NCBI GenBank assembly: GCA_014155875.1
Contig: JACEFZ010011432.1
Span: forward strand, 203,501-267,500
Source: Cepaea nemoralis
Taxonomy: Eukaryota; Mollusca; Gastropoda; Stylommatophora; Helicidae
Direction: 5' to 3'
Length of the DNA stretch: 64,000 nt
Positions 9,485 to 19,115 of this stretch are shown one piece after another. How positions within the stretch are numbered: position 1 is the stretch's first letter; every line of letters begins with the position of its first letter. The notes beneath the pieces are model-generated. The model ran no database searches. It had not been told where the DNA came from and saw nothing but the letters and a program-made list of their open reading frames with translations. Both the position numbers and the translations under genes were made by a program.

Positions 9485-11944
9485 ATGATTCGCCTTAAGA
9501 CTGATCATCGCAAGACAAGGACAGAGACATTAAAATTAGCAACATGGAACGTTAGGACGTTAAACGACGACGAAAAATTAGAGAACATAAAACAAGAAAT
9601 AGAAAGAGAAAAAATTAATATTTTAGGGATGTGCGAAACGAGATGGACAGGAGCAGGCATCAAGATAGATGAAGATTTTAAGATTATTTATTCTGGAGGT
9701 GAAGATCGACAAAGGGGAGTGGCAATTATTTTGGACCGGAAAACATCAAAATCTGTTCAAGGATATTGGGCCGTGTCGGACAGAGTTCTACTAGTTAAAT
9801 TGAGTGGCAGACCTATTAGCATAAATGTTATTCAAGAATATGCCCCAACAGGAAAATCCAGTGAAGATAGTGTAGAAGAATTTAATAATGACATAAAGTC
9901 TGCCTTAAAGAAATGTAAAAATTCAGAAATAAACATCATAATAGGGGACTTCAATGCAAAAGTAGGAAATCAAGGTGATAGATACACATTAGGAAACTAT
10001 GGTTTAGGTGAGAGAAATGAAAGAGGATACAGACTCGTAGAGTGGGCAAAAGAACAGGAAATGATTGTAGGAAACACCTGGTTTAAGCAACACCCTAGAA
10101 GATTATGGACATGGAGGAGTCCTGATAGCAGGATCAGAAACCAGATTGACTACATTCTGATTAGCAGAAGATTTAGAAACGCACTAACAATAGCAAAAAC
10201 AGTTCCCAGTGCTGATTGTTATAGTGACCACAGACTACTTACAGGAACACTGAGGATAAAGTTGAAGAAAGTCAAGTATATAACAGGAAACACTAAATAT
10301 GATTTGTATACATTGAGTAATGACAAGGAAATACAAAACAAATTCAACACAGAAGTACAGAATAGATTTGATATATTGTCTGATCTAGAGATATTATTCC
10401 AGGATGTGGATGATCAATGGGAAATGTTGAAGAATTCAATCAGTTTGGCTGCAGAAACAACTATTCCAAAATTAAAGAAGGTGGGTCGTAAGAAATGGAT
10501 GACAGAAGAAATTTTACACCTAATGGAAACAAGAAGACTCAACAAAAATAATTCTGCCAAATATGAAGAAATTCACAGACAAGTCAGAATATTATGTAAG
10601 GAGGCAAAAGAAGCATGGCTTGAGGAAAAGTGCTTAGACATTGAAAAACAACACAACAGTCAAAATACCAAATTAGTGCACAAAAGAATTCAGGAACTTA
10701 CTAATAAAAGAACAAGTACATCAACAGGCTGTCTAAAAACTAAAGATTGCAAAATCATAATACAAAAATATCAGATTCTACATGTATGGTCAGATTATGT
10801 GAAAAACTTTTATAATGATAACAGAGAGGAACAGTATGATATTAGATTTAATAATGAAGGACCGCCAATTTTGAAGATGGAGGTTCGAAATGTTCTTAAG
10901 CATATGAAAGCTGGCAAGGCCCCCGGTGCAGATAACATCACAACAGAAATGATTAAAGCTTTAGAAGAATTTGGACTAGAGCAAGTCACCAGACTGCTGA
11001 ACACATTATATGATACTGGAGATATACCTTCTGAATTATGTAACTCTGTATTTATTGCAATCCCAAAGAAATCAGGAGGAGCCTTGGAATGTGATCAACA
11101 TAGAACAATTAGTATAATGAGTCACATCACAAAGATTTTGCTACGAATTATCATGCAAAGAGTGAGGAAGAAAATACAACCTGAAATAGGGGAAGAACAA
11201 TGTGGGTTTGTAGAAGGAAAGGGTACAGTAAATGCTGTGTATATGCTGCGAACAGTTATTGAACGTGCTATAGAAGTAAACAAGGATATACATCTTTGCT
11301 TTATTGACTACACAAAGGCTTTTGATAGAGTTAGACATGTCAACATGGTAGATATGCTTGCAGATCTACAAATTGATGGGAAAGACATTAGACTTATAAA
11401 AAACATATATTGGAAACAACAAGCTGCCATAAGGATTGATAATGAAGTGGGACAATATCAACCTATTAAGAGAGGTGTTAGGCAGGGATGTGTAATGTCT
11501 CCAGATCTTTTTTCCCTATACAGTGAAAATATTTTCAGAAATGTAGAAGATATAAATGGAATCAGCATTGGAGGACGAAACATCAATAACATTAGATATG
11601 CAGATGATACAGTATTGATTGCAGACAATGCACAGGATCTGCAACAATTAGTAGACGCAGTTGTTGTACACAGTGAGCAGCTGGGGTTGGAATTAAATTG
11701 TAAGAAGACACAGGTTATGGTCGTCACTAGGAAGAACGAAGTACCACAATGTAATATACAAGTAAATGGGAATATTCTTCAACAAGTGAATCGGTACAAT
11801 TATCTCGGAACAGTCATAACATCTGATAGGAGATGCCTTGAAGAGATTAGAACAAGAATCACCATGGCGAAAGTAGCCTTTAGCAAGATGAAAAACATTC
11901 TGACCAATAAAAGATGTCAATTGAAACGAGAAAAAGAGTGTTGA
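9485..11944 (+). CDS. RTE/BovB-like LINE polyprotein: endonuclease and reverse transcriptase
   Basis: 819 codons. Residues about 15-255 form an APE-type endonuclease: TWNVRTL near 21, CETRWTG near 50, GDFNAKVG near 154 and SDHRLLTG near 246. After a linker of about 200 residues comes the reverse transcriptase: PGADNITTEMI, IPKKSGG, FIDYTKAFDRV near 605, RGVRQGCVMSPDLF, and the catalytic YADD near 705. The layout and wording match the RTE/BovB group, which nicks target DNA and copies its RNA at the nick. The frame ends early: comparison with the copy at 18360 shows one base missing near 11910 (AAAATGATG reduced to AAAAGATG), followed by small indels, so the C-terminus is lost and the element is probably inactive. 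The start codon is the first ATG before the endonuclease fold. Confidence 0.93.
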   Translation: MIRLKTDHRKTRTETLKLATWNVRTLNDDEKLENIKQEIEREKINILGMCETRWTGAGIKIDEDFKIIYSGGEDRQRGVAIILDRKTSKSVQGYWAVSDRVLLVKLSGRPISINVIQEYAPTGKSSEDSVEEFNNDIKSALKKCKNSEINIIIGDFNAKVGNQGDRYTLGNYGLGERNERGYRLVEWAKEQEMIVGNTWFKQHPRRLWTWRSPDSRIRNQIDYILISRRFRNALTIAKTVPSADCYSDHRLLTGTLRIKLKKVKYITGNTKYDLYTLSNDKEIQNKFNTEVQNRFDILSDLEILFQDVDDQWEMLKNSISLAAETTIPKLKKVGRKKWMTEEILHLMETRRLNKNNSAKYEEIHRQVRILCKEAKEAWLEEKCLDIEKQHNSQNTKLVHKRIQELTNKRTSTSTGCLKTKDCKIIIQKYQILHVWSDYVKNFYNDNREEQYDIRFNNEGPPILKMEVRNVLKHMKAGKAPGADNITTEMIKALEEFGLEQVTRLLNTLYDTGDIPSELCNSVFIAIPKKSGGALECDQHRTISIMSHITKILLRIIMQRVRKKIQPEIGEEQCGFVEGKGTVNAVYMLRTVIERAIEVNKDIHLCFIDYTKAFDRVRHVNMVDMLADLQIDGKDIRLIKNIYWKQQAAIRIDNEVGQYQPIKRGVRQGCVMSPDLFSLYSENIFRNVEDINGISIGGRNINNIRYADDTVLIADNAQDLQQLVDAVVVHSEQLGLELNCKKTQVMVVTRKNEVPQCNIQVNGNILQQVNRYNYLGTVITSDRRCLEEIRTRITMAKVAFSKMKNILTNKRCQLKREKEC

Positions 11945-12371
11945 GGGGATACATAGAAGCCTGTTACTTTTGTATGGATGTGAAACTTGGACAATGAGCA
12001 GTCAAGCTGAAAAACATCTGATGGCTGCAGAAATGTGGTTTCTGAGGAAAATGCAAAGAATACCATGGACAGACAGAAAAACCAATGACCAAGTACTACA
12101 GGAGACAAATGAAAATCGTAAACTGATTAGAGAAATTAGACGTAGACAGTCAAAATTGTTTGGACATGTTATGAGAAGAAATGGATTGGAGAACTTAGTG
12201 ACAACTGGCAAGATCGAAGGGAACAGACCAAGAGGAAGACCGAGAGGAAAATACCTGGATGGCTTGGCCACATGGCATGGACGAGACAGGAACACTGAGC
12301 TGATCCACGACACTGGTGATCGAGTGAAATGGCGAGTCATGACCGCCCATGCTTACCGGCATGGCACATGA
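11945..12371 (+). pseudogene. C-terminal part of the RTE-like LINE, out of frame
   Basis: Continues the same protein in another frame: YGCETWTMSS, EMWFLRKMQRIPWT, LFGHVMRRNGLENL, then the basic GNRPRGRPRGKYLDGLA stretch usual at the C-terminus of RTE-like proteins. The element ends near 12371 at CCGGCATGGCACATG followed by an ATTG-type tail. Confidence 0.85.
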
Positions 12372-12384
12372 TTGGTTGATTGAT

Positions 12385-12565
12385 TTACGTCAGTGCTAAT
12401 TCCTTCCGACTTCTTCCCGGCATTTGATGACTGGGTTATCCTTCTTTGGTGTCTTTTTTTAGAATCGAGCTTTACATAAGAGACCATTAGGCAGCGGGAG
12501 CACCGCAGACGACCAAAGCACTCAGGTAAATAATCCAGAATTAAAGGCTTAGTTATATATATATA

Positions 12566-12620
<55 letters not shown>
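12385..12620. repeat. repeat X, right copy, followed by (TA)n
   Basis: Second direct copy of the 170-bp block at 8471, ending CCAGAATTAAAGGCTTAG. It runs into a TA dinucleotide array at about 12555-12620. Confidence 0.85.
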
Positions 12621-12621
<1 letters not shown>

Positions 12622-12784
12622 GGAGCTGTGTTTCGAATGTGGTAAGCGGGATTACGAACTGAGTTTGTAACTCCATCACCCCAGCGTCGGGTAATCAATA
12701 CTTATAGATGTTTAGTTTTCTCGGTGATCAACTTTGGCTAAGCATCTATTCCGGCACGGGTACACCCTGGGTCTTCACAGATGT
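12621..12784 (-). mobile_element. SINE family B head, minus strand, remnant
   Basis: CTGGAGCTGTGTTTCGAATGTGG also occurs at 8809-8830. Beyond the point where the left copy is cut, it continues into the tRNA-like head (GATTACGAACTGAGTTTGTAACTCC). It appears to be the missing end of the SINE that starts at 8658. Confidence 0.55.
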
Positions 12785-12793
12785 CCCACAATG

Positions 12794-12840
<47 letters not shown>

Positions 12841-13320
12841 TAGGAACCGACATCACAGCATTCGGTGCATTCCCATAAGCGCTCCGTCCCCATCCTCAGA
12901 AGCCAGCGAAGAGTTCCAACCCCAATAGTACCAGTAGCAATCTGATTATATGTGCGTCTCGCCTTTCCTCTAAGCGTCGAGCATCGGCCAGATCCCCTCG
13001 TCACACCTCGCTGTCGCATTCTTGCCAGACCATGGTGATCCATTTGCTCCTCCGAGGTGTACACGTGCTCCCACAAGGCCGCAACCACGTCTGCCTTATC
13101 ATGCATCTTGTGGGATCTTGTGGAGTTGCTCCTGCGTGGCCAGAGCCCTATTCTCTGTCTGGTAACTTCTGGCAGTCATGTAGTATGTGCTCTAATGCTA
13201 GCTTCAGTGCTCCTAGTTGCAGATGGCAGCGGAACTAGACACATCGTGGACACTTGTTCTCTGAGACAACAATGTTGTGCATGATATTACTGTTGTGCTT
13301 ATTCATGCCTAGCTTGTGTG
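12785..13320 (-). mobile_element. LINE 3'-terminal fragment with (AATC)n tail
   Basis: On the minus strand the translation shows a zinc-knuckle-like CPRC...LEHILHDC motif followed by a degraded C-terminal region, as in LINEs that carry a CCHC near the end of ORF2. The 3' end, GCTGTGATGTCGGTTCCTAA, is followed by (AATC)n. That terminal sequence is shared, diverged, with 14214, 19291, 41054 and 54005, each with a different short tail. The fragment is broken by stops. Confidence 0.6.
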
Positions 13321-13351
13321 TGTTATGACGGTGTCATATATATATATATAG

Positions 13352-13629
13352 GCGTTAACTTGCTTTGAACTCACGCTTAGCCCATACGCGTACTCCTACT
13401 GCAATGGACTGATTTTTGTGTGTGGATCAGCTTTCCTTATTACCAGTGTCCCTCACCGTTAGGCGAACCCACTCCGACTTTTGAGGTACTTGTAATTTAC
13501 GTCCCCAAGTCAAGTACGAGAAGTCAACATTGTAGTCCAACCGACTAGTGTAGGGGTTGAACCCACTACCGCGGCATCAGCACACCGGGAATTTAAGAGC
13601 GAGAATTTTTATCCATTCGGCCATGCTAA
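13352..13629 (-). mobile_element. tRNA-Leu-like SINE, minus strand
   Basis: Near full-length copy of the family at 3587, with B-box GGGTTCAACCCC legible on the minus strand as the complement of GGGTTGAACCCAC. It follows a short (TA)n run at 13338. Confidence 0.8.
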
Positions 13630-13924
13630 CATCATACTAATATTTAATTAAGTTCATGATTCTTTCATTATTATTTGTTGTCCAGCTGTTTAAGCTTTAT
13701 TAGTACACCTTTCTATACCAATCTCTGACTCTCTTGCCTTGTAGTTCAACACATTAGGTTAGAGAGTGGGTGAGAGATTTAACGGGCTGAAACTTTCTCT
13801 TAAGACTGTGTCCTAGTGTGTTCTTTCCTTATGCTGGTCAGTTAAACTTAAATGTTGCCCTCTCGTCGATGACTTTAAGACGTAGATTTGCTTTGGATAT
13901 GTATATTACAAGAACATCAGAAGT
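13630..13924. other. no gene recognised
   Basis: AT-rich sequence between the SINE and the satellite. Nothing recognisable. Confidence 0.4.
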
Positions 13925-14209
13925 CGTATGGTGATTTTATAGAAATAGAGTAAGATCACCAAATACCTGATCAACACCGATTAGTGATTTGGTTGAAAGT
14001 GTACTGAGAGCGAGAAACTGATTAACACCCTATGATGATTTGACTGAAATTGAGTAAAATTAGCAAGTAACTGATCTAATTATGGTGATTTGATTGAAGT
14101 AGAGTAAAATTAGCAAGTAGTTAATCTACTTGTAGTGATTTGATTGAAATAGAGTACAATTAGCAAGTAACTAATAAACATGTGGTGATTTGATTAAAAT
14201 AAGGTAAAA

Positions 14210-14242
<33 letters not shown>

Positions 14243-14985
14243 CACGGTTCCAACTTCACAGCAACGGGTCGTCCCCATTATGCTACGTTCCTGTGCCAGT
14301 GAATATCAGCACAAAATGCTTCCCACTGCCCAATGTGAAAAGTGGAAAAGACAAGAGTCTCGACAAACAACAGCCCGCACAGATACACTGTGCATAATGC
14401 CGCCGCCAGAATGTCAACACAATAGTCCCCCACGAAACATCCAGTTTATCTCTGATGGAATCGGCAGTCATTTTCCCATCTGGATGTTTCCTAGTTGTTC
14501 ACCCACACAGTCCACGAAAATACAGTTCATCGTCGATGGCAGTGGCAGTCAACCAGAAGCCCAGCAGCCACGCATTTCTGCATAATTCAAATACCGGTCA
14601 ACTCTGGGCATAGCCAGCTGCCATCGCTCCGAACATGCAGTCACGTTCCAAAACACCTCGGGCAGATTCAAAAGTATTTCACACGAGACTCACAGCTCAC
14701 AGTGTCGCGCCACGCACTCATCTCAGTAGCAGGGCGACGGAACCATCAAGCCTCCTTAGTCGCCTCTTACGACATGCGTGGTAGGCTACAGGGTAAAATT
14801 AGCAAGTAAGTAATATACTAGAGGTGATTTGATTGAAATAGAGTAAAATTAGCAAATAACTATTGTACTTGTGTTGGTTTGAGTGAATTAACAAGTAAAT
14901 AATCTACTTGTGTTAATTTTATTTAAATAAAGTAAAATTAGCAAGTAACTGATCAACATGTGGTGATTTAATTGAAATCATCATC
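13925..14985. repeat. about 50-bp satellite, interrupted
   Basis: Degenerate units of the form GTGATTTGATTGAAATAGAG and TAAAATTAGCAAGTAACTGATC run from 13925 to 14213 and resume at 14792-14985. A 578-bp retroelement separates the two parts. Confidence 0.85.
14214..14791 (-). mobile_element. retroelement with (CTAA)n tail and 11-bp target duplication
   Basis: Flanked by perfect GGTAAAATTAG at 14203-14213 and 14792-14802. On the minus strand it begins with ACCACGCATGTCGTAAGAGG and ends GTTGCTGTGAAGTTGGAACC plus (CTAA)n. The tail abuts the duplication, whose own end is TTAG on the plus strand, so tail and target share sequence. The 3' end resembles the LINE tail at 12785. No coding domain is recognised; the three short frames inside are not convincing. 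Confidence 0.75.
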
Positions 14986-15420
14986 GTTATCAAAATCCAG
15001 TGCCTTGCTGGCTGGTGTGGGTGATCATGCCTCTCCACAAATTGCGATCTCCGACAGTATGGATCAATTCGTGCCGTGACATGACACAAGACTGTCAAGA
15101 ATCTTCTCCGGCTGTCTTCCCCTGTCTCTCTGTCCGCAAATTGTTCCGGTTGTCAAGACATGTTATATCTTTTGTCTTCTCATAACGTTTCCAGTAAACG
15201 ATGACTGCCTCTTTCTGATGTTAGTGATAAGTTGCCTTTGTGATTCGGCTACCCTTAAAACGTCCCGATTGCTCATTTCGGCCGTCCAATTAATTTTCAG
15301 CATTCTTCTATAAAACCACATCGCCAAGGCTTCCGTGGATTTTGTTGCCTCTTTACTTGTCCAGTATTCGCAGCCATATGTTAAAATTTGTTCTATATAC
15401 ATGCAAGAACTCACTTTCTA
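14986..15420 (-). mobile_element. RTE-like LINE, 3'-terminal fragment (family J)
   Basis: Minus-strand translation gives ILTYGCEYWTSK, MWFYRRMLKINWTAEMSNRD, RVAESQRQLITNIRKRQSS and VMRRQK, the same C-terminal block as at 4862 and 51170. The 3' end lies at the left in an ATC-rich tail near 14985. Confidence 0.75.
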
Positions 15421-16149
15421 ACTTTCAAGGACAATGACTTATTGCACAAAACGTTCTTCATTGATTTAAATAGAGTTATGAAAACACTTAATGCTCTCGT
15501 CTGTGATTCTAGTAACGGCATTGCCAACGCCAAAGTGTGACAAGTAAAAGATGCGCAGTGGAGGAAATTAAAGAAACGAGGCAGAAACAAAAAACGTTCA
15601 GAGTGGAAGTGCAAATGTCAACACAAACATGACTCATCTGGTGTTCCCGCCATTATCCTGGGAGATGAGATAAGGAAGGTGAGCCAAGGACGAGAGGTCT
15701 GGAAGAAATAAAGGCGGGATTACACTCTGACATTGGCTCCACCCCCCAAACAGTTTACGTAAACCAATTAGGGATAAACAACCACCGGAGCTTTCCTTTT
15801 CTTTTCCATGACCGTGGGAAAAACTGCGCACAAGTGAGAATCGGGAAATCCGTGTTGCTATGGTGATGATGAGTCCAGAAGTAACGGCGCGTGAAAAACA
15901 TTATAAAAAGTGTCGCAGATCATTTCAAGAGTTCATGTTGAGGTTTGAAGCTTCTGTTGCCTGATTTGTTTGCTGATACCTGCTTATTCTTCTTCGCACC
16001 GTGAGAACCAAAACTGTGCTCACACTTTTATTGACTTACCCCTTCCCTCCAAACTGATCGTCTCCCGGTTTCCTCCACATTAACTTTTCCTTGGGTTTCA
16101 ATAACATCAGCATCGTGTGGCGTGCCCGGTAGTTGTCAGCGATAACTGT
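15421..16149. other. unique sequence, no gene recognised
   Basis: No homologous copy elsewhere in the window and no convincing coding frame. It contains the promoter-like motif listed separately. Confidence 0.4.
15895..15945 (+). promoter_or_regulatory. TATA plus initiator-like motif
   Basis: TTATAAAAAGTG at about 15901 is followed about 30 bp later by TCATTTC, the spacing of a TATA box and initiator. The surroundings are unique sequence, but no downstream gene is visible. Confidence 0.2.
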
Positions 16150-16680
16150 TCACAATCTCACACTTGGCGACTAGTCTTTAATCAGCTCTTGGGTCAACCG
16201 TTGCATCAGTTCAATCTCACACGACCACTAGTCTTTAATCAGCTCTTGGGTCAACCGTTGCATCAGTTCAGTCTCACACAATCATTAGTTTTGAATCAGC
16301 TCTTGGGTCAGCCGTTGCATCATTTCAATCTCTCACACGATCACTACTCTTGCATAAGCCCTTGGGTCAACCGTTGCATCAGTTCAATCTCACACGGCCA
16401 CTAGTCTTGAATCAGCTCGTGGATCAGCCGTTGCATCAGTTCAGTCTCACACAATCACTAGTCTTGAATCAGCTTTTGGGTCAACCGTTGCATCAGTTCA
16501 GTCTCACACAATCACTAGTCTTGAATCAGCTTTTGGGTTAGCCGTTGCATCAGTTCAATCTCACACGATCACCACTTTTGAATAACCTCTTGGGTCAACC
16601 GTTATATCAGTTCAATCTCACACGATCACTAACTAGTCTTGAATCAACTCGTGGGTCAGCCGTTGTATCAGTTCTGTGCA
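16150..16680. repeat. about 57-bp minisatellite, nine units
   Basis: Unit built from CACTAGTCTTGAATCAGCTC, TTGGGTCAACCGTTGCATCA and GTTCAATCTCACACGAT, repeated about nine times with substitutions. The plus-strand frames that cross it (QPLHQFNL repeats) are products of the array. Confidence 0.93.
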
Positions 16681-17370
16681 ATTTGTTCTCTTAAGATTTG
16701 GCCAAATCCTCAAGGTGTCTTCTCTTGCAAATCCAAAACACGCGTCTCTTTGTCTTTTGTTTGCTCATCAGCCATCACATTTGCTACTTGTTGTTCAGTC
16801 TTTACGTTTCTCTCTTCTCAAAGCTTGCCCAATGCTGATGTGCCTATAGCTGTCAGTTTGTATAGTGTCTTTTCGAATGAAAACAAATTACAACTAGGAA
16901 AGTTGGCGAAAGGTTAAACACATAGAGATACACGCATAGCTTCCACTAGTCTTCAACAACCAAATAGTACTACTACTGGCACCTTGTCGCCTTGACAGAC
17001 GATAGTTTGTTGCAATGTGTCAGGGCGCAACCAAATAACAAAGCAAAAACAATACTAATGGAAAACTTAAGTATTACTACAGTCACGGAGACATATTCCA
17101 ATAAATACAAAAACAAAGAACTGACTCCGGGAAAAGAACATATGGAACGACGGAATGAGAAAGGAGGGCGTTGAAAACCGAAATAATTAAAAGATGGAAT
17201 TAATCGGTTATATATTTTCTCGTGTCCTCTGTGATCTTGTCTTCTTTTCTTTACCACGAGTGTCTATCAGTACTGTACCTATATTTGTATTTTTCAAGCT
17301 GTCTCTATGGCGTTAAGGATGTAAAAGTGACTGATGATTCTAAACAAGAAGGCAACCTCGCACTGGTGCG
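16681..17370. other. no gene recognised; small repeat G fragment
   Basis: Mostly unique sequence. About 40 bp at 16975-17015 (GGCACCTTGTCGCCTTGACAG) is a minus-strand fragment of the dispersed repeat G seen at 37288 and 57893. Confidence 0.45.
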
Positions 17371-17775
17371 TTGGATCATTATTTAATTGGTTGGTTATTT
17401 AGTTGGTTGGTTATTTCATTGGCTGCATTGATGGTTGGTTGGCTTGTTTGCAGATTATTTGATTGGCTGGTTTGATGGTTGGTTTATTGATTAAATGGCT
17501 GGTTAATCACTTGGTTGGTTGGTTATTTGATTGGCTGGTTTGATGGTTGGTTTATTGATCAAATGGCTGGTTAATCACTTGGTTGGTTGGTTATTTTATT
17601 TTTATTGGCTGGTTTGATGGATGGTTGGCTGATTACTAGGTTGGTTCGTTATTTAATTGAGTTGTTTGATGGTTTGTTGATTGTTTGGTTAATTGGCTCG
17701 CTATTTGATTAGTTGGCTATTTAATTGGCTGTTGTTGATTAGTTACCTGGTTGGTTGATTAATTAATTAACTGAA
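17371..17775. repeat. degenerate TTGG/ATTT repeat tract
   Basis: Irregular reiteration of TTGGTTGG, TTATTTGATTGG and CTGGTTTGATGG over about 400 bp. It includes a near-exact internal duplication of about 65 bp (17490-17555 region). Confidence 0.85.
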
Positions 17776-17882
17776 TGAATGCCCTGGGATGATTAATCGT
17801 CTTAAGCTACTTCCCGTATCTGCTATAAGATTATATACAGTAGTTTTCCATACACAACTCCCTATAATGTGATATATAATAT

Positions 17883-18829
17883 ATCAATGTGATAAATAAG
17901 CCAATATCAACCTATTAAGAGAGGTGTGAGGCAGGGATGTGTAATGTCTCCAGATCTGTTTTCCCTGTACAGTGAAGGTATTTTCAGAAATATTGAAGAT
18001 ATGGAAGGCATCAACATTGGGGGACGATGCATCAATAACATTAGATATGTAGATGATACAGTCTTGATTGCAGACAATGAACAGGACTTGCAAAATTTAG
18101 TAGATGCGGTTGTTACACACAGTGAACAACTAGGGTTAGAATTAAATTGTAAAAAGACACAGATTATGGTCGTCACTAGGAAGAACGAAATACCACAATG
18201 TAATATACAAGTAAATGGGAAAATTCTTCAACAAGTGAATAGGTACAATTATCTTGGAACAGTAATAACATCTGATGGGAGATGCCTTGAAGAGATTAGA
18301 ACAAGAATCGCCATGGCAAAAGTAGCCTTTAGCAAGATGAAAAACATACTGACCAATAAAATGATGTCAACTGAAACGAGAAAAAGAGTGTTGAGATGCT
18401 ACATAGAGCCTGTACTCTTATATGGATGTGAAGCTTGGACAATGAGCAGTCAGGCTGAAAAACATCTGATGGCGGTAGAAATGTGGTTTCTGAGGAAAAT
18501 GCAAAGAATACCATGGACAGCCAGAAAGACCAATGAACAAGTTCTTCGAGAAACAAATGAAGATCGTAAACTGATTAGAGACATTAGACGTAGACAGTCA
18601 CAATTTTTGGGCATGTTATGAGAAGAAATGATCTGGAGAACTTGGTGACAACTGGTAAGATCGAGGGGAACAGACCAAGGGGAAGACCTAGAAGCAAGTA
18701 CCTGGATGGCTTGGCCTTGTGGCATGGTCGAGACAGAAACACGGAGCTGATCCACGACTCTGGTGATCGAATGAGATGGCAAAACATGACCGCCCACGCT
18801 TACCGGCATGGCACAATATGGATGGATGG
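17883..18829 (+). mobile_element. 5'-truncated RTE/BovB-like LINE with 19-bp target duplication
   Basis: Closely matches the 3' third of the LINE at 9485. It starts inside the reverse transcriptase just before RQGCVMSPDLF and runs through a YVDD-box (YADD in the full copy), YGCEAWTMSS and the basic tail. Flanks 17864-17882 and 18830-18848 are a perfect 19-bp duplication (ATAATGTGATATATAATAT), proving a retrotransposition event. The frame is open for 17926-18621, and one missing base near 18605 moves the last 70 residues to another frame. The tail is a short GGAT repeat. Confidence 0.95.
17926..18621 (+). pseudogene. partial LINE reverse transcriptase C-terminal region
   Basis: 231 codons covering the catalytic-box region (Tyr-Val-Asp-Asp), the thumb-like LNCKKTQIMVV stretch and the C-terminal YGCEAWT domain. 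The change from YADD to YVDD is a substitution relative to the 9485 copy. It lacks the endonuclease and most of the polymerase, so it is dead by truncation. Confidence 0.9.
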
Positions 18830-18892
18830 ATAATGTGATATATAATATGACATGATGTCAGGTCTTAGTCAGATATGACTGAGCTATCGTAT

Positions 18893-19115
18893 GACAGTAG
18901 ACGGTACTACCTGCTTCTGTTAGCGCTTAATGTTGAGCGGCACTTACCAAACCCAACACCCCACATTGTGTCAACGGCTTCGTACGGAAGAGCGCAATTG
19001 GTAGGGTACAAGCCTTATCCTGGAAATGCAACTTAAAAACTAAATGTCATGGCAGGGCAGACCAGGCTCTAAGCCTTCGTTGGTAACTGGTCTAGGATCG
19101 AAGCTCCGACAGGCG
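18893..19115 (+). repeat. dispersed repeat G, left part
   Basis: Shares GTAGACGGTA, GTTAGCGC, CCCACATTGT, GGAAGAGCGCAATTGG, AAGCCTTATCCTGG and CGAAGCTCCGACAGGC with 37288-37520. It is truncated at the right, where the Tigger-like fragment begins. Confidence 0.8.

Noticed and set aside
12840..13106. 88-residue minus-strand frame as a host gene
   Set aside because: It is the degraded C-terminal end of a LINE, ending at its (AATC)n tail.
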